IMG/VR virus record: IMGVR_UViG_3300044859_000244
Location: 1-20,162 of that record
Source: a virus
Reading direction: 5' to 3' (one strand)
Length of the DNA: 20,162 nucleotides
Of this stretch, positions 1-7,264 are shown piece by piece. The notes below the pieces were generated by a model. It saw nothing but the letters and a program-made list of their open reading frames with translations. It was not told the DNA's origin and searched no databases. A program made the translations under genes and the position numbers. Positions within the stretch are counted from its first letter, which is position 1; each line of letters opens with the position of its first letter.

Positions 1-420
1 TAACAATGGCTGACTTGCTGCTGTTGCTTGTACTGCATCTCCTGCTACTGTTAAACTATATAATTTAGCTGCTGCTTGTCCTGCTGTTGCTCCTGTTCCT
101 GAACCTAATTTGTATCCAATCCAATGTGCATCGTAACACACTGGCACGTTTGTTAGTGAACCGTATATAGTTTTTAAACCGACTACAAAATAATTTAGGC
201 GAATCAAATTAGACACACCACCGTCAGCAATAATTCTATTATAGACTACCTGAGATTCAGGGTCTATATCATTAGGATTAGCAAATCCCCATATATCAGT
301 AGAGGTTTGACTCCACTTAAATTTAGACCTAAATCCCCATATCATTGCTCCTTTTAAATAGTTTACTACACCATCTAAATAAGTAACAGGTTTACCAAAT
401 TTTATTTGATTAAAGTTCAT
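1..420 (-). CDS. Tail-associated adhesin-like protein, C-terminus beyond left edge
   Basis: An open frame begins with ATG at 420-418 and stays open for 140 codons to the window edge, so only the N-terminal part is present. It begins MNFNQIKFGKPVTYLDG. It contains the string VYNRIIADGGVSNLIRLN, a type of N-terminal motif I associate with Bacteroidota phage virion proteins, and later AAKLYSLTVAGDAVQATASQ, which resembles the start of LamG/concanavalin-like domains in such phages. The start overlaps the preceding 100-residue gene by 11 bases, which suggests translational coupling. Its place at the end of the fibre cluster suggests a surface-exposed binding protein. The frame is certain; the role is inferred from motif style and context, and the visible part includes no catalytic motif. 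Confidence 0.7.
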   Translation of the reverse strand, partial: MNFNQIKFGKPVTYLDGVVNYLKGAMIWGFRSKFKWSQTSTDIWGFANPNDIDPESQVVYNRIIADGGVSNLIRLNYFVVGLKTIYGSLTNVPVCYDAHWIGYKLGSGTGATAGQAAAKLYSLTVAGDAVQATAASQPLL

Positions 421-712
421 ATCTAAATGTTACAGTTGCTGTTGCACCAGTAGCTGTTTTAACAGAAACTGTATTTAAATTAGAAATGTTATTGATTGGA
501 AATATAGCACCATCAGGTAAATATAAATCTTTACCATCTAATCTAGCGTATAATACTTCAGTTGTAGTATTAGAAATATATACTATTCTGGCAGGAGTAT
601 CTGTAGCTAATGCAACGTATCCTGCACCAGTAGTAACGCTACCATTAAATGCTCTAGTTGTAAAACTTTTAAATATTGATTGAACAAGTTGTTCTAAATT
701 AGTTAATCCCAT
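410..712 (-). CDS. Small tail-cluster protein, 100 residues, function unknown
   Basis: I do not recognise a named family. The protein has a short helical-looking start (MGLTNLEQLVQSIFKSF) and then a Val/Thr/Asn-rich body likely to be beta strands, ending TVTFRYEL. It has no signal peptide, membrane segment or cysteine. It lies between the giant fibre gene and the adhesin-like gene and overlaps the latter by 11 bases, so it is probably a small virion or fibre-accessory protein. A TAnnTTTG element lies 15 bases before its ATG, so it may start a new transcript. The start ATG at 712-710 is the first in frame after the 64-base gap. Confidence 0.75.
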   Translation of the reverse strand: MGLTNLEQLVQSIFKSFTTRAFNGSVTTGAGYVALATDTPARIVYISNTTTEVLYARLDGKDLYLPDGAIFPINNISNLNTVSVKTATGATATVTFRYEL

Positions 713-727
713 GATATTATTTTTTTA

Positions 728-735
728 CAAAGTTA
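728..735 (-). promoter_or_regulatory. Possible Bacteroidota -7 element before the 100-residue gene
   Basis: On the minus strand the sequence reads TAACTTTG, matching the TAnnTTTG -7 element, 15 bases before the ATG at 712. That distance is similar to the two better-supported promoters upstream of the portal and scaffold genes. No TTG is present about 20 bases further upstream; that stretch is A/T only. The call therefore rests on one box and its placement in a 64-base intergenic gap. Confidence 0.35.
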
Positions 736-776
736 AGTTTTTTTCAAGTAAATAAAAATAAATAATCTATTACTAT

Positions 777-3700
777 TTAAGCTATAAAAGTCCAACCTGT
801 TGATTTGTTTACATATACTCCTTCTACAACGTCAGTGCAATATACTATAAGTCCTACAGCAGGTGTAGCTATTGCTATTCTTTGAGCATTAGTCATTCTT
901 GGTGGAAGGAATCCTTTTGTTGTACTGTCAATTTGAAATAAAGCAGAAGCAACAGCATCTAAATTACCAACAGAAACAGAACCATTATTTATTATTCTTA
1001 ATGCAACTTGTGCAGTTGTTCTATTATAAAAATAAATCCTTGCTACATCGTGTTCTATTGAATATCCATTTGCACCTGTTTTAACAAATTCAATTGCCCT
1101 ATCTCCTGAATGATATATAACATGAGTATCGCTATTAATAATTCCATAACCACTATCATCAGCTAATCTAAAATCTATAGCACTTCCACTTCTTTTTATT
1201 GCAGGAAAGCTACTTGTTGTACCACCAAGCATTATTCTACCAAAATCAGTTCCTGTTGAATTTGATATTTGTAATAAACCATTTCCTTGTGCTCCTGAAA
1301 ATCTAATATTTCCATTACTAGGCCATAATTCGCCTAAAGCATAAATAGTTCCTGCCGCTCTTACTGTACCTGTATTTGTTACACTAAATCTACTTACACT
1401 ATTAACTTGTAAATCCATTAAGTTATGGGTCATTCCGTTTAATGACGTTTCAGTCGCATTAAGAAAATAACCTGTTGTATTTCCTGTTTGTGCACCACTA
1501 GCATTTATAGTATAAGACGTATTAAAAAGTCTAAAATTAGCAGAACCTGCCGCAGGAACAATACTTAATACACTACTAACTGCATTTATTACTCCTGATA
1601 AAATACCTGTTCCTTGTGAACTAGAAATAGCACCATTAAAATTACCTCCTCCTGCACTTATAGTAGAAAAACCTGAATCATCTGCTAATTTAAAATCTAT
1701 AGCACTTCCATTTCTTTTAATTGATGGAAATAAGTTTGTACCTCCTCCAAATTGTAACCTTCCAAAATCTGTACCTGCAGTATTTTGTAATAAAATATTT
1801 CCATTAGAAGGTGCACTAATAACACTTGAAAGCATAAATTTAATTCCAAATGTTCTATCAATTAAAACTTGACCTGTATTAATTACACTAAATTTACTTA
1901 CTCCTCCAACTTGTAAGTCCATAAGATTATGAACCATGCCATTCAAAGCTGTTTCAGTTGCGTTTAAAAATATTCCTGTGGCTGTTCCTGTCTGTATTCC
2001 TGTATTATTTATAGTATAACCTATATTTAATGGTCTAAAATTAGCCGAACCTGCTGATGCTGAAAATGTTTGAGATAGATTTATTAAATAATAATCTCCA
2101 CTTATACTTGTGTTATTTATTGCACTAAATCTAAAACCATTTACGTATCCACTAGAAATATCAGTAAATGCTCCACTTCCTTTTTTTATTAACATGACAC
2201 TACCACCAAGTGCAAATCCTCCATTATACCCTGCTGTTATTGATTCAACACTTGAACCACTAGAAATTGGTAAAATATTTCCTCCAAGACTTATATAAAA
2301 TCCATTAGCTCCTGCAGTGTCTTCAAATCTTGCAATAGGATTAGTACCATCGCCTTTAACTTGTAATGTAGCTAATATACTACCAACATTAGATACTCCA
2401 ACTCCTAACTGTCCACTAGAATTCATTGTAGTTTTAGCCGCTAGTCCATTAGCAAATACTATATTATTCCCTATATTTATAAAAAGTGTAGCAGATTGTT
2501 TTGATAAAAACTTATAGTCTGTTCCCCAATATAAACCTGTGTAATCTGTTAATGTTGAATCAGACTTAATTATAAAATCTACAGATGATGGATTAGATAT
2601 TTTTAATAAAGCAGTTGCTGACGCTCCTGAAATATGGAGGGATGCTGTTGGAGTTGTAGTTCCAATACCTACATTACCGTTACTTTGTAAAACAGTTAAT
2701 CCAACATTATACGCTGAACCTATAGTATAATAAGTAGGGACTGCTCCACTATTACCATTTGCAAATAATCCTCCTGCAAGTGTTCCTGCAGATGACCTAA
2801 ATTTATATCCCATAACCCATCCATAAGAAGGGTGCCCTGTTATATCAACTCCTAAGCTACCAAATCTAGTAGTTCCTGATATACCTGATGCTCCTACTTG
2901 TAATAAATCTAATGGAGTTGTAGTTCCTATTCCAACATTACCTGAACTTCTTTTAATAAATAGTGGTGTACTTAATAAAGTACCAGCATCATTATAAGCA
3001 CGAATCTGAAAATCGCTTCCTACATTAGAACCACTTTCAGCTGTATTATTAGTATATAATCCAAAACGCTGTAGTCCTGCTGAACGATAAGTAATAATCT
3101 TACTTTGACCTGCATCTCCATCTAATAATAAACGAGTAGTTCCAGATGCTGTTTTTAAATGTAAAATGCCTAATGGGGTATTTGTTCCAATACCTACATT
3201 TCCTGTGTCTCTATCAACTGTAAGTCTAGTATTTACAGCGGCTTCATTACCTGATTTTAAATAAAGTTTATTATCTACACCATTCATCATCCATCTAAAC
3301 CCACTAGTACCAACAACTCCAAAAGAAGTTCCGGTATTTAGTTCCATTAAATCTAAAATTGCATCACCTGCATTATTTGAAGCAATTTGTACTCCTGCAG
3401 AAGCGATTTTATAAATATCTAATATTTGAGCAGGGGTGGTAGTTCCTATTCCTACATTACCAATATTATCAATCCTTACTCTTTCAATGTTTGTCCCTGT
3501 AGCAAAAACTAATATACCTGCAGAATCATTTCCTGGACCTCCCGTAGTACCTAATCTAAGTTGTTTTGTACCGGTATTATAATAAAGACTACCCCCATAA
3601 GAACCACTTAGACCAATGTTAATGCCAGCATATTTTCCTACAGTATCTACTAAAGCAGATATATACGCATTTTTATTTACTCCTAAAATATCAAGAAGTT

Positions 3701-4655
3701 GAGTTGGTGTTGTAGTTCCAATACCTACATTACCTGCTGAACTAATAAATAGTTTATTAACAGCACCTATTGAAAAATCATAACTATTAGCTTTTATTAA
3801 TAAGTCTTGATAATTAGAGGCATCTGCATTATAGCTTCCAACAATATTTGTTGTAGCTTTTAAAAAATTTAAACCGTTTTTAATACTTACTTGACCATTT
3901 ACATCTAAGGTAGATATAGGAGTAGCTGTTCCTATTCCTACGTTACCTGAGTTTAATATAGTCAGTCTTTGTAAACTATTAGTCCAAAAGGACAGTATAG
4001 TAGTTGATAATCTTATAGATTGTGTATTTGAATTTATATCATAAATAGAATTAGTATACAAAGTTGTAGATGCTATTGCACTTGTATTAATAGTAGTTGC
4101 AACTCCTGCACTATTATAAGCACTTATTGTCCTACCATCTGCACCACCTAATCGTATATATCCTTGTCCTACTGTTTTAATATCTAAAGTATCTAAAGCA
4201 GGATTTGTTCCAATACCTAGTCTTTTATTTGTATTATCAAAAAAGAAGTTTGCATTGTCTTGTGCTAAAGTTGTTCCATTGCTAAATACTACAGAACCTG
4301 AAGTTAATGTAGGTAAAGCAAAATTATTAATCCATTGAGTATTATAATTAGTTGAATTTATTTTAGCTAATATTTGTCCAGCAGTTCCTCCAACAGGTAC
4401 TCCAGGGCCAACTGGGCCAACTAATGAAGCTAACCATTGTGTTTCAGTTCCGACAAAACCATCAAATACTGCAATTTGATATGCAGAAAATCCTTCAGGG
4501 CCTTGAGGCCCTTGCCCGCTACATCCTTCAGTAGACTCAAAATCATTCATAAGTGCAACGTTGCCGTCACACGATGAAGTATTAGATGAAAATCCAACTA
4601 AAGGAGAAGAAGTAGTGCTTGTAGTACATGACTCTGTTGAACTAAATTCTAGCAT
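777..4655 (-). CDS. Giant modular tail fibre protein, 1292 residues
   Basis: Probable receptor-binding or side fibre. Residues about 48-88 hold Gly-Pro collagen-like triplets flanking a segment with AYQIAVFDGF and TQWLASL, followed by GQILAKINSTNYNTQWIN near 93-110, a layout typical of fibre necks. Residues about 145-760 carry eight NVGIGT-type repeats, six canonical, spaced about 71-93 residues. Residues about 868-993 and 1037-1168 are two copies of a module marked by FLNATET, NLMDLQV and IDFxLADDSG, 168 residues apart. Residues about 1238-1292 form a C-terminal domain with GFLPPRMTNAQR and GLIVY. Both the module and the C-terminal domain recur in the 329-residue protein at 6197-7186. No S74 autoprotease domain is visible at the C-terminus. 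The fibre assignment is strong; the receptor is unknown. Its start overlaps the preceding 86-residue gene by 7 bases. Confidence 0.88.
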   Translation of the reverse strand: MLEFSSTESCTTSTTSSPLVGFSSNTSSCDGNVALMNDFESTEGCSGQGPQGPEGFSAYQIAVFDGFVGTETQWLASLVGPVGPGVPVGGTAGQILAKINSTNYNTQWINNFALPTLTSGSVVFSNGTTLAQDNANFFFDNTNKRLGIGTNPALDTLDIKTVGQGYIRLGGADGRTISAYNSAGVATTINTSAIASTTLYTNSIYDINSNTQSIRLSTTILSFWTNSLQRLTILNSGNVGIGTATPISTLDVNGQVSIKNGLNFLKATTNIVGSYNADASNYQDLLIKANSYDFSIGAVNKLFISSAGNVGIGTTTPTQLLDILGVNKNAYISALVDTVGKYAGINIGLSGSYGGSLYYNTGTKQLRLGTTGGPGNDSAGILVFATGTNIERVRIDNIGNVGIGTTTPAQILDIYKIASAGVQIASNNAGDAILDLMELNTGTSFGVVGTSGFRWMMNGVDNKLYLKSGNEAAVNTRLTVDRDTGNVGIGTNTPLGILHLKTASGTTRLLLDGDAGQSKIITYRSAGLQRFGLYTNNTAESGSNVGSDFQIRAYNDAGTLLSTPLFIKRSSGNVGIGTTTPLDLLQVGASGISGTTRFGSLGVDITGHPSYGWVMGYKFRSSAGTLAGGLFANGNSGAVPTYYTIGSAYNVGLTVLQSNGNVGIGTTTPTASLHISGASATALLKISNPSSVDFIIKSDSTLTDYTGLYWGTDYKFLSKQSATLFINIGNNIVFANGLAAKTTMNSSGQLGVGVSNVGSILATLQVKGDGTNPIARFEDTAGANGFYISLGGNILPISSGSSVESITAGYNGGFALGGSVMLIKKGSGAFTDISSGYVNGFRFSAINNTSISGDYYLINLSQTFSASAGSANFRPLNIGYTINNTGIQTGTATGIFLNATETALNGMVHNLMDLQVGGVSKFSVINTGQVLIDRTFGIKFMLSSVISAPSNGNILLQNTAGTDFGRLQFGGGTNLFPSIKRNGSAIDFKLADDSGFSTISAGGGNFNGAISSSQGTGILSGVINAVSSVLSIVPAAGSANFRLFNTSYTINASGAQTGNTTGYFLNATETSLNGMTHNLMDLQVNSVSRFSVTNTGTVRAAGTIYALGELWPSNGNIRFSGAQGNGLLQISNSTGTDFGRIMLGGTTSSFPAIKRSGSAIDFRLADDSGYGIINSDTHVIYHSGDRAIEFVKTGANGYSIEHDVARIYFYNRTTAQVALRIINNGSVSVGNLDAVASALFQIDSTTKGFLPPRMTNAQRIAIATPAVGLIVYCTDVVEGVYVNKSTGWTFIA
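1150..2054 (-). repeat. Tandem pair of fibre modules also found at 6463-6895
   Basis: Two copies of a roughly 130-residue module lie within the giant fibre, anchored by near-identical plus-strand strings starting at 2041 and 1537 (TTAGCCGAACCTGC and TTAGCAGAACCTGC), 504 bases or 168 codons apart. Each copy reads SANFR, YTIN, FLNATET, HNLMDLQV, GTDFGR, FPxIKR and IDFxLADDSG in that order. A third copy is in the 329-residue protein. The nucleotide sequences have diverged while the protein motifs are kept, pointing to older duplication under selection. Confidence 0.8.
2398..4226 (-). repeat. Eight NVGIGT-type coding repeats in the giant fibre
   Basis: The repeat core appears on the plus strand as variants of CCAATACCTACATTACC, beginning at 4210, 3931, 3718, 3445, 3187, 2926, 2662 and 2398. 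The intervals are 279, 213, 273, 258, 261, 264 and 264 bases, or 93, 71, 91, 86, 87, 88 and 88 codons. Six copies read GNVGIGTxTP followed by a hydrophobic strand such as LDI or LHL; the first (RLGIGTNP) and last (GQLGVGVSN) are degenerate. Sequence between cores differs, so this is an array of related domains rather than a simple DNA repeat. Confidence 0.85.
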
Positions 4656-4909
4656 GGAGAAGTTATATCTTTTACTTTATTTACAATATCGTTTAATTCT
4701 TCTATAGTAAGAAGATTATAATCTAATTGGCCGTCTAAAGCCCATCTATACAAGAACACCTCAGCTAAAAATAATACGTCTGTACAACCTATACTGTATT
4801 TTCTATTAGCTAATAATCCATTAGCTAAGTTTGAGTATAGTACATTTAAACTACTTAAAGTTGAATTTATTTGGTCTTGTGTATAATTAACAATTACAGC
4901 ATCCATCAT
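4649..4909 (-). CDS. Small tail-cluster protein, 86 residues, function unknown
   Basis: This is a short, mostly helical-looking acidic protein with no recognised family. It begins MMDAVIVNYTQDQ and ends VKDITSPC, with a hydrophobic stretch VLFLAEVFLYRWAL near residues 44-58 that is short for a membrane span and more likely a buried helix. Its start lies inside the end of the 271-residue gene (23-base overlap) and its end overlaps the giant fibre start by 7 bases, so the three genes form one coupled translational unit. The second Met codon, immediately after the first, could equally be the start. It may be an adaptor or fibre chaperone by position, but nothing in the sequence proves this. Confidence 0.7.
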   Translation of the reverse strand: MMDAVIVNYTQDQINSTLSSLNVLYSNLANGLLANRKYSIGCTDVLFLAEVFLYRWALDGQLDYNLLTIEELNDIVNKVKDITSPC

Positions 4910-5702
4910 TACAATAGTTGGTTAGGTATTCAATAATATCTTGAGCTTTTTGGTATTTACCTAAATCCATATTAGGTTGTATTGCCATATAAAGCATTAC
5001 AGCTTCATATAATTTTTCAGTACATCCATTATTACAAGTACAACTAGATATAGCTAATTTAGATATTCTGCTATGTAAACATTTGTTTATAGAATATGTA
5101 TTAGCAAAATATGCAATTGATGAATATCCTACTAAATAAGTTGTTAAAGCACCAATAGTTTCTACTGTTCCATTTAAAACTAACTCTCCAGTACTTGTAT
5201 TTAAAGATACTATTTCAAATATTTCTATTGCTCCTAAACCATAAGATATTTTTATATAACTAGCATTAACAAATTCTTGAATATCTCCAACAGTAATACT
5301 AGTAGTTGAATTATTTAAAATTGTAAATTCTCCATGAAACCAGTTATAATAATAAGATTTATAAACAGCATCAATGTATACTTCAGGAATTGCAGTTCCT
5401 AAATCAATAGTTTTAGGCGTACCTGCAGCAATTGCTGTGGCATCTACTGTTGAATAATTTACAGAGTAAATACCATCTACAACTGTAGCAGCAGATGACC
5501 CAGTAAAATTAACTGTACCATTATAATTTAATAGTTGTAAAACTGAAGTGTCTACATCTGCAGTTTCTCTAAACGGTGTAGGAACTTGACTTGTACCATA
5601 TCCTGTTGAATTTGTGCTACTATATACTCCAGTAGTTTCAGTAAAAACTATATTTCTATTAGAGTTATTAGGGACTATTTTATGTTTTATTTGTAATGCC
5701 AT
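4887..5702 (-). CDS. Virion-associated protein with Cys-rich C-terminus, 271 residues
   Basis: I do not recognise a named family. The N-terminal two thirds are Ser/Thr/Val-rich and look beta-stranded (ATAIAAGTPKTIDLGTAI, TSITVGDIQEFVNASYIKIS). The last quarter turns helical and cysteine-rich, with CTCNNGCTEK, a helix containing YMAIQPNMDLGKYQKAQ, and the end NYCNDGCCNC. The cysteine groups could bind metal or form cross-links in the mature particle. The gene lies in the fibre cluster 9 bases after the 156-residue fibre gene and overlaps the 86-residue gene by 23 bases. A tail or fibre-base role is inferred from position. Confidence 0.75.
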   Translation of the reverse strand: MALQIKHKIVPNNSNRNIVFTETTGVYSSTNSTGYGTSQVPTPFRETADVDTSVLQLLNYNGTVNFTGSSAATVVDGIYSVNYSTVDATAIAAGTPKTIDLGTAIPEVYIDAVYKSYYYNWFHGEFTILNNSTTSITVGDIQEFVNASYIKISYGLGAIEIFEIVSLNTSTGELVLNGTVETIGALTTYLVGYSSIAYFANTYSINKCLHSRISKLAISSCTCNNGCTEKLYEAVMLYMAIQPNMDLGKYQKAQDIIEYLTNYCNDGCCNC

Positions 5703-5711
5703 ATTGTATAT

Positions 5712-6182
5712 TTAATTATAAACTCTTATTTCTATCATACACATTGGAGTTCCAGTAAGAATATCATCAGCTACTCCACCTCCAAATGGCACTCTTCCCT
5801 GTATAGTAATTGTACTTTCAGTTACACTATTTATTTGAATTATAAATAAGTTTTCGTTAATATTAATACCTGAAGTAGGAATTGCCGTTTTACCAATTTT
5901 AAATGCATTTGCAAGAGTAATAGTATAAATTCCAGTAGAAACATATCCTAAAACTGGAACGCCACCTAAAGTATTTTCTAATATATTAGCTGTAGGTGCA
6001 GAAATACCTGTTTGAGTTAACAAAGCAGTATAAACTTTATATGATGATGCAGGAGCAGGTAATGCTGCGGCAAATTTTTCTACAGTCATTGTAGCATCTA
6101 CTCCACCAATGTTAACATTAAGAGTAGTGTTTTTAGTATTAGGTATAGATTTCTCTATAAAATTTCCGTTAATTGTATTCAT
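5712..6182 (-). CDS. Short fibre-type protein with shared attachment N-terminus, 156 residues
   Basis: Residues 1-35 (MNTINGNFIEKSIPN, then TLNVNIGGVDATMTVEKF) closely match the first 35 residues of the next protein upstream, the 329-residue fibre, so both probably dock on the same virion site. The rest contains YKVYTALLTQTGISAPTANI and LENTLGG, then GIYTITLANAF, a beta-domain pattern I know as recurrent in fibre proteins of Bacteroidota phages. There are no repeats and no catalytic motif. It follows the 329-residue gene after 14 bases and precedes the 271-residue gene by 9 bases, probably in one transcript. It may be a truncated or alternative fibre. Confidence 0.8.
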   Translation of the reverse strand: MNTINGNFIEKSIPNTKNTTLNVNIGGVDATMTVEKFAAALPAPASSYKVYTALLTQTGISAPTANILENTLGGVPVLGYVSTGIYTITLANAFKIGKTAIPTSGININENLFIIQINSVTESTITIQGRVPFGGGVADDILTGTPMCMIEIRVYN

Positions 6183-6196
6183 TTTTTATTTAGTTA

Positions 6197-7186
6197 TTAC
6201 ATTGGTGAATGGTTAAATTTAACCCATGCACCGCTTTGATAACAGCACGTGTGAGAAATTGTAGTATTATATACTTGCAAACCGTTTGCAGGTGCTGCTA
6301 TTGCGTTTATTTGTGCCGTTGTCATTCGTGGCATTAAAAAGCCTTTTGTTGTACTATCTGCTTGTAAAATTGCACTTGCTGAAACAACTAAACTTCCAAA
6401 TATACCTGTTCCCGTGCTTAAAACATCCCCAAAACATTGCACTGTTCTTAATGATACATTACAATACGCACTATCATCCGCCAATCTAAAATCAATTGCC
6501 GCCCCGTTTCTTTTTATACTTGGAAAACTTGACGTTGTGCCGCCTAATTGTAATAAACTAAAACTTGTTCCAGATGAGTTTTTAAGTGTTAAATTACCAT
6601 CAGAAGAACAAGTTATTATACTTCTTACTCCCCACCCTAATTGCCCCGTATTCGCCATTAAGACACTATCTCCCGATGTAATATTTCCAGCACTATTAAT
6701 AGTTGATGAAACTGTAATTGCACCCGCATTTGTTAATTTAAGTCTACTAACTCCACCAACTTGCAAATCCATTAAATTATGAGTAATACCATTCAATGCC
6801 GTTTCGGTTGCGTTTAAGAATAGACCTGTTAAAGTACCTGTTTGAACTCCGCTATTGTTAATGGTGTAAACCTCATTAAATAAACGTGGATTAGTTGCTC
6901 CTGCTGCTAAGTTAACAGTTCTTGATAAGCCTACTGCCTCTGTGCTTAGTTGTAAAGGACTTTCTGTAATTGTTTCATTACTATCAACAACAGTATTTAA
7001 TGTGCTACTAAGCGGTAAACCGTCTTTCATTTTTAATCCTTTAGAAGAACTATAAGAAGAAAATATTGCAGTTTGAAAATCTGCAAGATTCATAGTAGCT
7101 ACCTGATCTCCAATTAATAGATTTAAAGTTGCATTTTTAATATTAGGTATAGACCTCTCTATAAAATTACCATTAAGAGTATTCAT
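6197..7186 (-). CDS. Tail fibre protein sharing modules with giant fibre, 329 residues
   Basis: Three parts can be seen. Residues 1-40 (MNTLNGNFIERSIPN, then IGDQVATMNLADFQ) are the attachment module shared with the 156-residue protein. Residues about 98-241 are a third copy of the giant-fibre module (YTINNSGVQTGT, FLNATETALNG, NLMDLQVGGVSR, FPSIKRNGAAIDFRLADDS). Residues about 271-325 are the C-terminal domain with DSTTKGFLMPRMTTAQ, matching the end of the giant fibre. It looks like a miniature of the giant fibre lacking the collagen-like neck and NVGIGT array. The start is supported by N-terminal homology with its neighbour. It is the first gene after the terminator at 7211-7246 and probably opens the fibre operon. 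Confidence 0.85.
   Translation of the reverse strand: MNTLNGNFIERSIPNIKNATLNLLIGDQVATMNLADFQTAIFSSYSSSKGLKMKDGLPLSSTLNTVVDSNETITESPLQLSTEAVGLSRTVNLAAGATNPRLFNEVYTINNSGVQTGTLTGLFLNATETALNGITHNLMDLQVGGVSRLKLTNAGAITVSSTINSAGNITSGDSVLMANTGQLGWGVRSIITCSSDGNLTLKNSSGTSFSLLQLGGTTSSFPSIKRNGAAIDFRLADDSAYCNVSLRTVQCFGDVLSTGTGIFGSLVVSASAILQADSTTKGFLMPRMTTAQINAIAAPANGLQVYNTTISHTCCYQSGAWVKFNHSPM
6463..6895 (-). repeat. Third copy of the fibre module
   Basis: This segment encodes residues about 98-241 of the 329-residue fibre and matches in motif order the two modules at 1150-2054. It sits about 4.4 kb from the nearest copy, in a separate gene. The C-terminal domain that follows (about 6210-6376) likewise matches 777-945. 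Shared segments of this kind could support recombination between fibre genes. Confidence 0.75.
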
Positions 7187-7190
7187 GTTA

Positions 7191-7198
7191 CAAATATA
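7191..7198 (-). promoter_or_regulatory. Possible -7 element directly before the 329-residue fibre gene
   Basis: The minus strand reads TATATTTG, a TAnnTTTG match, only 4 bases before the ATG at 7186. No TTG lies 19-21 bases upstream, where the terminator stem is found. If active it would yield a leaderless or nearly leaderless transcript for the fibre operon. Its position just after a strong terminator makes a promoter here expected, but the box alone is weak evidence. Confidence 0.35.
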
Positions 7199-7210
7199 AT
7201 ACTTTTTAAA

Positions 7211-7246
7211 TAAAAAAGGGGGTAGAAATAAAATTCCTACCCCCTT
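7211..7246 (-). terminator. Strong intrinsic terminator after the 448-residue gene
   Basis: On the minus strand a perfect 10-base stem (AAGGGGGTAG with CTACCCCCTT, 7237-7246 and 7216-7225) closes an 11-base loop and is followed by a T-rich run TTTTTTATTT. It begins 18 bases after the stop codon of the 448-residue gene and separates the head and connector genes from the fibre operon. Confidence 0.9.
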
Positions 7247-7264
7247 CAGTTAAGTCAGTAATTA

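Noticed and set aside
728-760. Intrinsic terminator between the giant fibre and the 100-residue gene
   Set aside because: The gap is A/T-rich but has no stable stem; only a -7-like box can be argued.
777-1000. S74 intramolecular chaperone at the fibre C-terminus
   Set aside because: The C-terminal domain is only about 55 residues, with no visible Ser-Lys catalytic arrangement, and it ends GWTFIA.
2398-4226. CRISPR-like array, suggested by regularly spaced short repeats
   Set aside because: The repeats are in frame within a long coding region, encode a known fibre motif and vary at synonymous positions; intervals of 213-279 bases are too long.
6414-6782. Plus-strand open frame of 122 codons inside the 329-residue fibre gene
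   Set aside because: The minus-strand frame has clear module homology to the giant fibre; the plus-strand frame is a shadow with no recognisable content.
777-7186. Diversity-generating retroelement with template and variable repeats
   Set aside because: The fibre module copies differ at all kinds of bases and mostly at synonymous positions, not specifically at adenines, and no reverse transcriptase is in the window.
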